A stretch of 64,000 bases of DNA from Coniferiporia sulphurascens (taxonomy: Eukaryota; Basidiomycota; Agaricomycetes; Hymenochaetales; Hymenochaetaceae), in assembly GCA_002794785.1 (NCBI GenBank), contig NBBA01000002.1, positions 1,922,001-1,986,000 of the forward strand, given 5' to 3'. The position numbers were made by a program, and so were the translations under genes. Under the pieces are notes generated by a model. That model did not search any database, was not told where the DNA came from, and saw only the letters and a list, made by a program, of their open reading frames with translations. Of this stretch, positions 1 through 11,963 are shown in pieces; within the stretch, counting starts at the first letter, position 1; every line of letters starts with the position of its first letter.

Positions 1-266
1 AGATTCTGTAGCTTGAAATCTTGCTCGACCATCCACAGAGCAACACGTAGAGGCAAGAGTTGGGGTATAGTGCACGTAGATATCTCTACCGCGTTTTAGA
101 TCCGACCTCTCTCTGCCACATCCAACCGTTTGTTGTTTATCCGAAATGCATCTCAGCTTCCGTCGCCCAGGTGATTTAAAGACGAAATGATATACTCTTT
201 TCAAGCTCGAGGCTCGAGCCACCCAGTATTCCCAGCTCACCCCTCCCCTCCCCAATTAAAATTGTA
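1..266. other. 5' flank of the GH131 gene
   Basis: No reading frame that can be supported. The last 60 bases before the ATG at 267 are pyrimidine-rich, as in many fungal 5' leaders. Anything further upstream lies outside the window. Confidence 0.4.
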
Positions 267-1523
267 ATGCGTGCGCCTTCGCTCCTGCTTGCTTTGGTCT
301 GTCTTGGGACTTCGTTTGTTAATGCAAAGTCAGTCCTGCCAACTCCCGTATGCAATATTTTATTCGATGGGAGAGTCTCTGCTTCAACAACGCGGGCGGA
401 CTTCGACAAAAATACGAGCGTATATGACCATCAATTTGTTCACGGAGAGAGTGAGTAAATGGATGCTCCTAATTACGTGAATGTGCAATAGGAACTGACG
501 GTTACTTCATTCTTCAGACCAAACTTGGGCCCAAGTCATTGACTTTCCTGCGGTCGAGCCTTCTTTAGTACGAAGCGTAGAAAACAAGGAAGCGACGTCT
601 CTGACACCATCCCTACAGTTTGACCTTCCTATGCGCTCAAAAGCACTCGAGATTACTTTAAGGTATTCCGTTGCTTGTCCCTATAAGCTCTCGTTTGCTT
701 ACCTTCCTGACCTATCTCGTTAGTGACAATTCTATATTCGTACCCGGAGGCGGGATCCCTCAAACCGGTTTCAGGCGCTCAGAGCTTTTACCCGCCCTGA
801 ATAACGGTAGCGACGTAACTGTTCAAGGGACGACCAATTTTCACTGGTCCATTCGTTCTGATCCTAAAAGGCCCTTGAACCTTACCCACGAACATCAGGT
901 ACAGTGATAGTTCCTTGTTATCAAAGACAACAATGGCTGACCGTCATGTGGAGCTTGTCTTTCACGAGACACTAGACTTCTCTATCGATCAAATCATGCT
1001 TAAAACGGGGGCGCCGTTTAACGAGACGTTCGTCGAATCTGAACACAAAACGCTGCGGCTTGAAGGAAGTCAGACTGCAAACCCTGAAACATTATTTTCG
1101 ACGCCGTTTGACGACGACGTGTGGCACAACTTTGCCGTCACTGTTGGATGGGCTTCAGAGTCAGAGTTTAGATGATTTGTTTCGCGATTGACTTACTGAA
1201 CTTAACCCAGTGAGCTTATTGTTTACTATTCAAGGGGGTACGCCCCTCTCACGATGGTGAATGTGACCTCGAACGACAATTCGGGCGGGGGTCAGTTCCA
1301 TACAGGAATGATCAAGCTTCCTCTTGGAGATGCTGGAATCGATGTAGTACACGATGGATTCCAGGAGACGGGCTTGAACGAAGGCTTAATTTACAGTGGC
1401 ATTTTCATTGAGGAAAACACGAAGGAATGTCGTATAAGGCTTTCGCAGCTAGTTGTCGTAGCGCTGAGTAAGTTGCAGGTTCTAAAGAAGTATTGTGTTT
1501 TGCGATTTTTGGAATCGTGCTGA
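267..1523 (+). CDS. Glycoside hydrolase family 131 protein, secreted
   Basis: Predicted secreted glucanase of family GH131, a fungal family acting on beta-1,3/1,6 and beta-1,4 glucans of plant or fungal walls. Exons read by eye: 267-450, 518-662, 724-898, 954-1165 and 1211 onward; all joins keep phase. The product starts with a signal peptide (MRAPSLLLALVCLGTSFVNA), then shows the family blocks ILFDGRV, IFVPGGGIPQTGFRRSELLP, RPLNLTHEHQ, LKTGAPF, LFSTPFDDDVWHNFAVTV, VVHDGFQETGLNEGLIYSGIF. Together they cover a whole catalytic domain of about 250 residues. No carbohydrate-binding module is visible. The C-terminus is uncertain: either the last exon runs to the stop at 1521-1523, or it splices at a GTAAGT at 1468 and ends at 1544. 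Family known; enzyme activity inferred. Confidence 0.88.
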
Positions 1524-1678
1524 GATAACCCAGATAAGCGCTGAACCCGAAGGAGCACGTGGCAAAGTCGCGACTGGCACGGCGATTTCCATGTTTGGAA
1601 TGATTTTCGTCGGTCTCTACCGTGACGCTCACAGCGATCGGGTAGCAGCTCGCCCTCCAGTTTATTGTTGTCCCCAAC

Positions 1679-4161
1679 ATGGACGCAGTCAAAATAGGAG
1701 GAAAGGGGCTGCCAGTATACGGGACCCATACTAAAGCACAAGATAAATACCGCATCCTGCGAAGAATCGTGCTTTTCTTGGCGTGTACCCTCGTACTTCT
1801 TTGGTCGCCTATCGGTCGTTTCGTATTCGTAAGTTGGGGGTTCAGTGATATCGAGAGTTTCGTTTTTGATGGTATATGTAACATCCATGCCTCCATCGCC
1901 AGAAAGTGCGCTCATATCAGCAGGGGGACATCATCTGGACGCCCTGCGGCGATAACATTGAGTGTGGACGTCTTGAGTGAGTTGCTAAAGTCTTCTTAGG
2001 CTTATCTCTGCTCGTTGCAGTTCTAATGACATGGCTTTCAAAGAGTTCCGTTAGACTACTTTAATGCATCGCTGGGCAGTGCTTCTCTTGCCCTCGCGCG
2101 CTACCCCGCTACCAACAAGACGGGGAGGATTGGCACGCTGCTAACGAATCCCGGAGGCCCTGGCGGGTCTGGCGTTAACTATATCTACCGAGCGGGGAAG
2201 CGCATTAGTGACGTGCTTGAGGGACGCTACGACATAGTAAGTGTCTCTGTGTTATAGTTCTTAAAATTATGTTTGAGTGTTAACGCAGGTCAGCTGGGAC
2301 CCTCGAGGAATCAACGGTACGACGTGAGTGCGAGTCTGCCTTGTATAGTCCTGGGACCTTATGTTTGGTCGTTGACCCCTTCAGCCCCCGAGTTGAATGC
2401 TTTGGATCACAAACGGAGCAGGACATCTTTTCTGCGAACACGCACGACGAGGTCCTGCCCGACGCGCGCAACCTTTCGGACGCCTACGACCGTAATGCGT
2501 TTACAGCAGGTCTGCGTTTGGCTGACGCACGCAACGCTGTCTACGCACGACTATGTCATGAACGCTCTGGAGAGGCGCTTAAACACGTCGGCACGGCGAC
2601 AGTTGTACGCGACCTCGAGCGCCTGTACGCCGAGCTCGAGGGCGAGGGCAGCCTGATTAACTTCTGGGGATTCTCATACGGAACAGTTGTTGGGAGCTAT
2701 CTCGTTAATATGTGCGTGGGATTAAAAAACTTATCCACATGTCCTGACCCAAGTATGAAGGTTTCCGGAACGAGTGGGCAAGATTGCTATCGACGGTGTC
2801 GTGGTATGTTTTTTGAGCCCTGACATAATGATGTGACCAAACTCAGCCTTGGAATAGGACCCCGACCTTTGGGCGAATACGAATTCGCACACATGGCTGA
2901 AAGGTTTGACCTTCCAGCGCATCTAATATCGATCCGCTTAAAGGAATATGTTTGTAGATGACTTCGCTGACACTGAGAAAGACTTGCTTAACTTCTACAC
3001 GGCTTGCGCGGAGGTACGCGATAAAAGCGATCTTTGAAGTATGGAAATTAACAAAGCGCTTCGTTAGGCCGGTCCCGGACGCTGTGCACTTGCGTCGCCA
3101 GGTTCAACAGCAGGTTCAATCTCTTCCGAAATTGACGGTCTATTCGCAAGGTTGTATGAACGTCCACTTGCTGTATGGAACGCAACGCGTCCAGGACCAT
3201 TAACCGCCAGTATGATTCAATGTGCGCCAATTGCTTCACGCTGTCGCTTTCGTATTCTTTTCTTTCTCAACTAAGTTTTTGCGTGTTAGCGATGACCTTC
3301 AGCTATCTCTACCGCCCTCGTGACTGGCCAACGCTTGCATCCAACCTCGCAGCCGCACTCGCAGGGGATGGCGTGCCGACCGTACAGTATTTCCTTGAGA
3401 AGATTGAGCTAAATACTACCGTGGTACCCAAGACATCCGCGGCAATCTACGCGGTAACTTGCGTCGACACGCCAGGCTTCCCCAGTGATGTGGACGCGAC
3501 AAAAGCACTTGAGGACATCTTGGACGAGATGACGCTTTCGCAGCAGCGCACATCGCGCCACTTCAGTGCTCTAGAAATCGACATGTGCCACCACTGGAAG
3601 GCACGCGAGACGGAGCGCTTTACGGGTCCGTTCAACCATACATTGAACAATGAAATCCTCGTGATCGGAAATACTGCGGACGTATGTGCCCACATGCTCA
3701 GTCGCGTTCGAAGTACTGATACAAATTACTTGAAGCCTATCACACCGGTTCAAAATGCGCGTGCAGTGAATAGAATGATGCCTCACTCGTCTCGGCTCAT
3801 CGTACAGGATGGAAGCGGGGTTCGTCGGTTCTCTTATGGCTCCCACAGTGCTCACATGCTTACTGTTGTCTTATTGAAGCATTGTTCTTCGGCGATGACC
3901 TCGCTCTGCACGACAAAGGCACTGCGTGGTTACTTTCTGGAGGGAAAGCTTCCTGAGAATGGGCTCCTTTGCGGAACGGACGAAGTGCTCTTCCCCCCCA
4001 CGATATCCGATGCGACAGGGTCGGCTGCCTTATGGTTCAAGGACGCAAGCCTGCAATCCTATTCGTCGGAAGATGTACGTCTGTTAGAGACGATGCGAGC
4101 GCTTGGGCGGGAGCTTGAACCTTACGTTGGCGGATTCAAACGTTCTGGGAGGATGCTGTAA
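1679..4161 (+). CDS. TAP-like alpha/beta hydrolase (peptidase S33-type), membrane-anchored
   Basis: Serine hydrolase of the tripeptidyl-aminopeptidase-like group (alpha/beta hydrolase fold with TAP C-terminal domain). Eleven exons fit: 1679-1871, 1907-1976, 2044-2236, 2289-2323, 2385-2711, 2761-2803, 2858-2903, 2958-3013, 3068-3221, 3290-3819 and 3880-4161, all in phase. Residues about 27-46 form a hydrophobic segment after a basic stretch (RILRRIVLFLACTLVLLWSP), so a type II membrane anchor is likely. Then come DIIWTPCGDNIECGRLEVP, the oxyanion-type block NPGGPGGSG, SWDPRGIN, and the nucleophile elbow GFSYG. The last exon has the TAP C-terminal pattern: SSRLIVQDGSG, then HCSSAMTSLCTTKALRGYF after a short intron. 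Three neighbouring genes encode exported hydrolases. Substrate unknown; small-exon joins are the least certain part. Confidence 0.87.
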
Positions 4162-4210
4162 ATACCTTGTTCCTGGCTATAAATCCGCATTCTAAGTTGA
4201 AAGAAAAAGA

Positions 4211-4292
4211 TGTCTCTGGTGTGAATCGAACACACGGCGCCACGGGATTCAATAACCACAACGTGGCGATTTAACCACTAATCGACAGAGAC
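4211..4292 (-). tRNA. tRNA-His (GTG) with a short intron
   Basis: Read on the minus strand this folds as a tRNA. The 7-base acceptor arms GTCTCTG/CAGAGAC pair perfectly with discriminator A, the T arm is GTGTG-TTCGATT-CACAC, and the D arm carries TTAGTGGTTAAA. The anticodon stem CCACG/CGTGG encloses a 17-base loop that starts TTGTGGT, which places anticodon GTG (His) and implies an intron of about 10 bases at the usual position just 3' of the anticodon. Without that intron the mature length is about 72. It sits alone between two protein genes. Confidence 0.9.
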
Positions 4293-5008
4293 TTGATACG
4301 TAGTAGTAGATTGTCTTTTCTATAGTGTTAATACGTCGTGGTACTAATGCAAGTAAGCTCGATTAAAAGGATCTTCGGATTCGGATGGATCGACATCGAC
4401 TACTAAAAAGCTTGCTCGTGTAATAAAGTATGTTCATACGAGCCTAAGTCTAGATTTCGATAATGTAGCGCTGCGTCTTCGAAAATAAAAGTAGGAACAA
4501 ATGACGGATAAATAATGTATCGTCTCATCCAGGAGTACAAGGCCTAGTGGACTTGGTCCCGAAAGTTGCCACGCTCAGAGGCACCGTTGTGGGAAGGGCG
4601 GCTCGGTTTGGTGCCATTTGTTCTCCCTCCCTCGTCTCTTCTTCGCAACAGAGAAATTTGGCGCCCAAGAACCTGCATACATCCACCCGTCCGCAGTCAA
4701 TGCGTACATACTACTTCCCCCATCGCCAGCACACGGCCCGCCGCGGGGGATTCTCACACACTTACTTGGTTCCATGCTCGTCCACTTCCCTTCCCGTCTT
4801 CTTACCGCATGGTCGAGAGCAGTTTACTCGCGTCCGTATCCAGCGTTCATGAGGATCGCAAGTTAGCTTCTTCCGGGTGGACGGCTGTTCTGTGTGGAAT
4901 ACGCGAAGCTCTTCCAGCCTCCCAGCATTTAAAACGGCCTAGCTCGACTGCGTAGCGAGGGTAGGCGGGCTTTCGTTCGCTTTCGTTCTCCCCCTCTTGT
5001 TTCCAATA
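4293..5008. other. Intergenic region and promoter of the sedolisin gene
   Basis: No credible gene. The first half is AT-rich. The second half (about 4600-5000) is rich in pyrimidine tracts; small overlapping frames there have no family features. The final 30 bases before the ATG at 5009 are CT-rich, which fits a fungal leader. Confidence 0.4.
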
Positions 5009-7253
5009 ATGTCACCCGCGTGTCTGTGGGCCTTGTTCATGCTCCCTGTCGTGTTCGCAAACCCGCTGTCGCGGCGCTGGGACGACTTCGAAGTCAAGCA
5101 CGCGTGGGCCGACGTCCCGAGGGGTTGGGTCGTCCACAGTGATCCCCCACCAGACCATATGCTAGATCTACGCATTGGTTTGAAGCAGGACAAGTTCGAC
5201 GAACTCGTTGACCATCTGTACCAGGTCAGCGACCCGTCTCATGAACGGTGCGTACCAGAACAGCCGCATCCCGGTCATAGCACTGACTGGATTTCTACAG
5301 CTATGGTGCATACTTGTCAAAGGAGGAAGTGAATGCCCTGGTCGCGCCGCACCCAGACAGTGTCAGAGACGTTGAGGCTTGGCTCGCGCATCATGGTATC
5401 GAGCCTACCTCCGTACAACGCTCTTCCGCCGGCGACTGGCTATCCGTTGTCGTTTCCGTCGCGCAGGCGGAGAGCATGCTCGGTACCAAATATCACGTCT
5501 ATCACAATGCGGACACCGCGACCTATATTGTACGCACGACATCATACGCACTTCCCCGCACTTTGCATGGACACATTGCCGTCGTTGCCCCGACAACCTA
5601 CTTTGGCGGGATGCAACGTATGAAGGCTACGAGCTTCCTGCAACCCGGGGCCGCCACGATTAGCGAGACGGTGGCTGCCTCGCAGCTTGAGAGCGTTGGG
5701 ACCGGTTCGCTCGCAACGGTTCCTTCAAGCTGCGCGTCAACGATCACACCCGCTTGCTTACAGGCACTGTACAACACATCTTCATACACGCCTCAAGCGA
5801 CCGATGTGAACATAATGGGCATCGCTGGATACCTCGATGAGTTCGCCAATGATGCTGATCTCCAGGTAACAGTAGTCTCCTTAGTCAAACGCTAGAGATT
5901 TCTGACTCCCGAAAAGACTTTCTTTGGAAGATTCTTGCCAGCGGCAGTCGGTACGACGTTCACACATGTGGAAGTCAACGGCGGTGGGAACGACCAGTCC
6001 GAACCTGGGGTGGAAGCCAACCTGGACATCCAGTACACAGAAGGCATGACATTCCCTACGCCCAACATCTACTACAGGTGTGTCCTCAAGAAAAACGCCC
6101 GAACCATGAGCTAATAAACCGGATCCAGCACGGGAGGCTCGCCCCCTTTCGTTCCGGACGATAACACGCCAACGAACACGAATGAGCCGTACCTTGACTG
6201 GCTGAACTTTATTCTCAACCAAACGACAATCCCGCAGACGTTTTCGACGTCGTACGGCGACGATGAGCAAACCGTGCCTCTCGATTTTGCGACGACCGTA
6301 TGCAACCTCTTTGCACAGTTAGGTGCGCTGGGACATAGTATAATGTTCAGCAGCGGCGACGATGGCGTAGGCGGTGGCGACTGCCTTACGAACGACGGCA
6401 CGGACACAGTACAGTTCCAGCCCAATTTCCCCGCATCATGTTTGTCCCTTACTCCAGTCACTTGCTATCCCCGCTGACCGGTCTCTAGGTCCCTTTGTAA
6501 CCACCGTCGGAGCGACAACGGGGATTAATCCTGAAGTCGTCGCTAGCTTCTCAGCCGGGGGCTTTTCAAACTACTTTGCACAACCGAGTTACCAGTCCGA
6601 CGCTGTGTCTGCTTTCCTTACAGGACTCGGTAGTACAAATGCAGGCTTATTCAAGTGAGTATTAATTATCATGTCATTTGTCTTCTTTTCCTTATTGACT
6701 AACGCGGATTCCTAAACCCAGTGCAAGTGGGAGAGCATTTCCAGATGTCTCGGCACAAGGCTTGAATGTGAGTTCTCCCGAGTATACCCACCGTAGTAAA
6801 GTATGTGGCTCAGACTTGTCCGTTAAAAGTTCCAGGTCATCATTGGTGGGCGCGTTGAATCTGTAGCTGGAACAAGCGCCAGTTCTCCCGTACGCTATCT
6901 GTTCTTTCCTCCAGTTCGACCGTTCACATTTTGGGTCTATCCACAGACGTTCGCCGGCGTAATCAGCCTCCTGAATGACTTCCGCATTGCTTCTGGGAAG
7001 AGCCCGCTTGGTTTCCTCAATCCCTTACTCTACTCTTCTGGTGCTGCCGGACTCAATGACATAACCTCCGGCTCGAACCCAGGATGCAACACCGAAGGCT
7101 TTTCCGCGGGTACCGGCTGGGATCCTGTACGTATATCTTTTGTGCAGAGTGTGATAAAAACTTATCATGTCAATGCCGATGATCGCCTTTCAGGTCACCG
7201 GGCTTGGCACTCCGGATTTCGGAAAGTTGCAGGCTATTGTCGCCGACATCTGA
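5009..7253 (+). CDS. Sedolisin-family tripeptidyl peptidase precursor (peptidase S53)
   Basis: Acid serine-carboxyl protease made as a pro-enzyme and secreted. Nine exons fit: 5009-5247, 5301-5865, 5917-6077, 6129-6439, 6489-6654, 6722-6767, 6836-6889, 6947-7126 and 7194-7253. A signal peptide ([18 protein letters not shown]) is followed by the pro-domain ([19 protein letters not shown] ... [19 protein letters not shown]), which in this family acts as chaperone and inhibitor. The catalytic domain has EANLDIQY (the Glu and Asp of the E-D-S triad), SSGDDG (oxyanion Asp), and GTSASSP (catalytic Ser). The C-terminal part, [23 protein letters not shown], is the calcium-site region of sedolisins. 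The ATG at 5009 is preferred because it directly precedes the signal peptide. Likely role: extracellular or vacuolar protein digestion at low pH. Confidence 0.95.
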
Positions 7254-7780
7254 AATGCGACAGTAATTTTGTAGAAGACACGAAGAAGACGATGCGAGTC
7301 AAAGAAAAGCAGATTGGGATGAGGAAGGGAAGACCATCAATTATTAAGTCAGTATTATATCTTGCCAATTTGGGATGTATAGGACTTGTCAACTTTTGGG
7401 GGCTGAGTTTTTATATTTGGCATTTGCATGTGTTCTGCATCCATGCCGTGGGGACTTGCCGAGAAATAAGGATAAGGTGTACACCCGCAAGGTGAGCGTA
7501 ATGATGCGCGAAGCTCGCACCCCCTGTATCGTACAGAGCGCTGGACCTTGCCGACGAAGCCCGACAAACGCAGAAGCGTCCCCTATGGGGTTTATCTATA
7601 CACTTTTAAGAATGGGCAGCCGTAGTGTCAAGCACCGGAAATGCCCCCGATCATAGATCAGCGAACGCCCTATCGTTCTTTGCATCCTGTCTCAGCCCGA
7701 TAATCGTGCACATTTTGATCGGAGGTTCTTCCTGGGCTATTTGTGGGTGTAAGTAGGTGCAGGGCACTGGGCGAGCGGCG
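7254..7780. other. Convergent intergenic region
   Basis: Lies between the 3' ends of the sedolisin gene (plus) and the TFIIIC gene (minus). Only short overlapping frames without conserved features are seen. It probably holds both 3' UTRs. Confidence 0.4.
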
Positions 7781-10700
7781 TCAGAGGATCTGCACGAAAC
7801 GATTCCCGCAATACAAGCAGCAGCGAGCAGCTTCAAGAAGTTCATCAACGACCCAGCTGCGTCCCGCCTCAGGCATAAACATTGCTGCCGATGGTGCGGT
7901 AACACTCGCGCTTGCAGTGAGCAAGTCTTCTCTGGCCCCGCTAGCCACGCCTGGGGGTACGTTGCCACCAGCCTCCGGCCCCCGCATGTGCGAAGACGGC
8001 GCAAGGAAGGCCTTACGTGTGCAACCAACGCAGGTACGTACTAATGGCGTTGCGAGCACGAAAGATGTGATCGAACAGCGAGCTATCGGGGGAGGCGAAG
8101 TGCCGTCTAAGTGTATGTCAATCAGCACGATAAGCCAACTTTCACTTACCCCAAACGTGTCCCATGGGACAGACCGCATTGAGTAAGTTTTCGAGCGCGA
8201 TGGGCGTGTGGCATGCAGGGCAAGGCTCTATCAAACCGAACGCATCAGGTGTTACAGCGTGGAATTTTGCCTTAGCAGCTTCATTGAGCGCATGAGCCTG
8301 CGCAGTTAGGTCAGGCGGGGAGCCCTCCAACAGACTCTGCACAATGATCCGCATGAGGAATGGTAAATCTTTTTCTGTGTAATGAAATGGAAGACTTAAG
8401 TATTCAATTCATTTGTGCGAAGTGGCGGGTATCGACAAGACATGGAAAGATACTTGCCAGTTAGGGAATTAATAACTGCTGCAAGGTGCTTAACCACCAC
8501 CTTCATGAAAAGATGCGAGATCCCATTCAGAAGGCCTTGAGCGACATTTCCGAAACACTGGCGCATATGTTCTGTTGAGGACATTTTCTGCCCCATCCAC
8601 AAAAGTTCAATTGTTGAGTATGCAGGGTAACCTAGTGGGATTATTAGATACCGGAACATACCCAGCAATAATCTGCGACGGCAAGCCGCAGTCGACGTGA
8701 GCTGAAAGAGTCCCAGCCGTACAAGTCTATTGAGAGGCTTCTTCTAAATGCTCGTCTAACATCATCGTCCAGTTGACCCGACAAAGGTTCAATACCGATG
8801 GCGCTTTCCGTCTCTTGCACACCAATCGGGAGTAGCTCCAACACACGAGGCCAAACGGTATCGAAGACCGCGCGTTGGCAGAGGTGAAGTAAAACAGGAC
8901 GCAGTATACGCGCTGAGGCGTGTCCTAGCACTACAGGAAAAGTTAAATAATTCACAAGCGGCGCCGACGTCAACTTATCGGAAACAGTCTTGATAATAAT
9001 AAAAATAATGAAGACTGACCTGAACGTGGTCTTTCAAAAACTTCTTTGATTTGTTTTAAAAGGTTCTCGTTGCTAGACGGATCATTCCATAAGCGGGCCA
9101 AGACAAGCATGCTGCTATGTTTTGCGTCATGTTTGTAGCTAAAGTCCGTTGGCCGACAGGACCTGAAGACATTGGTCATGAGTTATCTATTAATGAGCGG
9201 GTGTGATTCACCCGGCCCGTGAAAAGCAGGTTCCCATGAAATGGTAGACGCACTCGTGCAGCCAAAGAAAGGTACCTATACCATCGAAACCAACAACGCC
9301 ACTGGTTCTGCCAACATCTGTCCATTGTACCGTTCCGCCTTCCGTTTTTGCAAACACCGCACGAGCATTTCGTGATAGGAGAGCAGAAGAGAGCAAAGCT
9401 GTCCTCTCATTTGAGTCCACATTTGTCACGTTACCTCCTTCAGTGAGGTCATATGCCGGTGCAGTGCATACATCCCGAATGATATGGAACGATCCATCAA
9501 AAAGTGTTATCAGCACAATATCGCGATCCGAGCCGGCAAGTCTGGTGACGCCTGAGACGGGCAAAAGTGAAGAGGACCCGACGGACGTTTTCTGCGTCTG
9601 CACCTTGAGTGCGGCAAGTTCTGCGCCGTGAATCTGTAGATTGGATACTGCTTCTGCCTGTGCCGTTGGGTTTGATTCCGTCGGTTGCAGTTGAAAAAAA
9701 TGGAACAACCCCGGCTTCGCATGAAACAGTGTAGGCTTCTCGTAATACGAGGCGACAGACGCAAGTAAGCTTCATATCAGTAATCTATACATACGGGAAC
9801 TCGTCGAATCTTTCAGCTCACTTACCTTTTCTGGTGGTACCTCGATACGGTCAACCCACGACAGGGCGGTGATGCCTTTGCCATCTGCGTCTGAGGCACG
9901 CACATGGAGCACATCCGCGTCGGCTCGTATGCTAAAACTGGGTCCAAAAGGTGTAGTGGAAGAGATAGGCTCGAGCCGCTGACTTATGCGCACAATAACT
10001 ATTGAGCCATCAGCCACACCGCATGCCAGATAGGCTTCGGCTGGAGTATGCATTAGTAGCCCAGATAGGTATCACGGGATTCATTGCGAACAGGGTCAGT
10101 GAGCTGGGGCTGTGTTGATATAAAGGGGTGACGGCAGAGTACTGACTGTGAAATGGTCGGATTGCTCTCCATGGCCCCCACGCCAAATGAGTAATCCATT
10201 CTTCCGCGATGCGAACGACGAGGTCACACCGCACAGACCTTACGCCATCATGTCTGGATCCAACGCCGAATCAAATGACCGGCAGTTAGCAACTTGAATG
10301 AAATGCAAATGGTTAGATAGAAGATAAAATGAAAAATTACTCGACTGGGGCTCATTAAGCGACAGTTCGCGATACAGATCACGGAGAAATGTGGATAAAT
10401 AACAGTGCTCGTACCTCATCAATATAATTGATCCGGCTCGATTCCCCAGAACGAGCAAAGAACCATCGACAAGGGGATTGGGCTGTATATCGAAGTCCGC
10501 TTGCTGAGACCAAGACATGCCTAATTTTTGATCGGGTAAGTCGCGCAGTGGAGTTCAATATCAATGGAAGTCCCACAATTTACTTGCGCCTGGAGCGTCT
10601 TTAGGTACGCAATCCGGTCCTGCGATACACCCTCGTTCCGCGGTGACGGGAGCTCCTTCAGGGTGGAAGTGATGTCCTGAATCTGTCATCGCAATGTGGG

Positions 10701-11481
10701 CGCGATCAGGCCCGGATTAGTGCTCGTCTGATCGGGGAAAAGATAATACGTACTTTTATCCACGCTTCTTTAAGGTGATTTTTTGTTGCGCACCAAAGGG
10801 TTAGCTCCAAGTTGGTGTTCATGACTACGAGAAGACAGCTGTGCTCGCGGAAGGTTTCAACGTAAATTTGATGAACCAATGTCATTCAAGGCGTTCCTCG
10901 CATCTTCGGACCAAAGCACGGCAAAACGCACCCAGAGCCTGTGGATAAATTGCTCAAGTTTCCCGGCGAGATGGTAACCGCGCGCCACGATACATCCAAG
11001 GAACCGAGAGCCACGGCACCCCATTCTACAAAGGTTAAGCGAAATAAGCTTAAGATCTAAAATTTGATGGGCTGTGTAGCGAGCCGAGAAAGTACAGGGG
11101 AATTGTCGGACCTTGCGTATCCAAAGGCCATTGGTGCATGATAGTTTTCTCAAGTTCAATCAGATTTCTATGCCAGCCCAGGTCCAGCCCAGCATCTTTA
11201 GTAGTACCGTTAGTGTCTGGGAAATTACGTCTGTCGGTTTTTAGGAGCGAAAGGTTATCGAAATTGATGCCCAAGTCTGGTGTCTAAGCGCACAGAGCGA
11301 AGCGCGGAAGTAAGCCTTCCCAGTATTAAGCTGACACATGGAATGAAGGTACCAAAATAAATACGGCACTCTTTGTGGACAAGATAAGCTGGCCGTCGTC
11401 CGACCACTGAGCACACGCGATTGAGGGTTGTGGGCCTGGGGTGGGCACGCTGAGCGCCGTGTAAATTTGGCTGTCGGGCAT
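7781..11481 (-). CDS. TFIIIC 90-kDa-type subunit (TFIIIC delta / GTF3C4-like)
   Basis: Subunit of the RNA polymerase III factor TFIIIC, which binds internal promoters of tRNA genes. The ATG at 11481 gives MPDSQIYTALSVPTPGPQP, then AQWSDDGQLILSTKSAVFIL, the first blade of the N-terminal beta-propeller typical of TFIIIC delta. Further propeller strands are visible downstream: LGWHRNLIELEKTI, YLACGVADGSIVIVRISQ, ITALSWVDRIE, VLITLFDGSFHIIRD. The C-terminus is the zf-TFIIIC module: CPACHTPIALENLLNAVCP with GHVWG, then ARCSITSFVLATPLVRTCVG, a linker, and CCLYCGNRF before the stop at 7781. At least eight introns are needed; exact borders in 8.4-11.2 kb were not all resolved. Family assignment rests on both ends of the protein. 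Confidence 0.82.
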
Positions 11482-11963
11482 AACCCTGTTTCAGAACTAT
11501 GGCTTGAGAGTTTGATCAAGCTAGAAGCCAAGAGGAGTCTCAGATGCGTAGTCAATTGATGGTGACTCGGACTCCGAGTCGCAAGTTCGATCGTCTACGA
11601 TATTTTCTCGCAGATCTTCGGCGAGTCGTCCCGAAGTCGGTTAACTACCAGATGAGAATGTCTCAAAAAGCGAGACCGATCCAAGGCTAGCGGTGTTATG
11701 AGAAAGCTGCCGAGGGTGGGAGGAGTAGGATGGGTTTAAGTCGGTGCCCAGAATCGGAGTAAACTTTGAGTAACGCGTCGCGTCGCGTGCATTGAAAGTG
11801 GAACGTGACGCGGTGACACCATTTCGAACCTCACCAACGCCAATTGGCTTCAACTTGAAGTTCCATGTCCTAAACTCGTAAACGATGACGGTAAGGATTG
11901 ATACATGGCGCCGAACATTTTGTAATCTAGCACCCGCAGGACCTGACATTTTGCTACTTACAC
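11482..11963. other. Divergent intergenic region with an unsupported minus frame
   Basis: Lies between the TFIIIC start (11481, minus) and the next plus-strand start (11964). A minus frame at 11641-11949 (102 codons) begins MSGPAGARLQNVRRHVSIL and contains VYEFRTWNFKLKPIGVG. It resembles no family I know and would start 15 bases from the opposite gene. It could be an exon of an unrecognised gene or chance; I treat the region as promoter. Confidence 0.35.

Noticed and set aside
1391..1915. Minus-strand frames of 174 and 163 codons
   Set aside because: They overlap each other in different frames and lie antisense to the end of the GH131 gene and the start of the TAP-like gene, both of which have family-level support.
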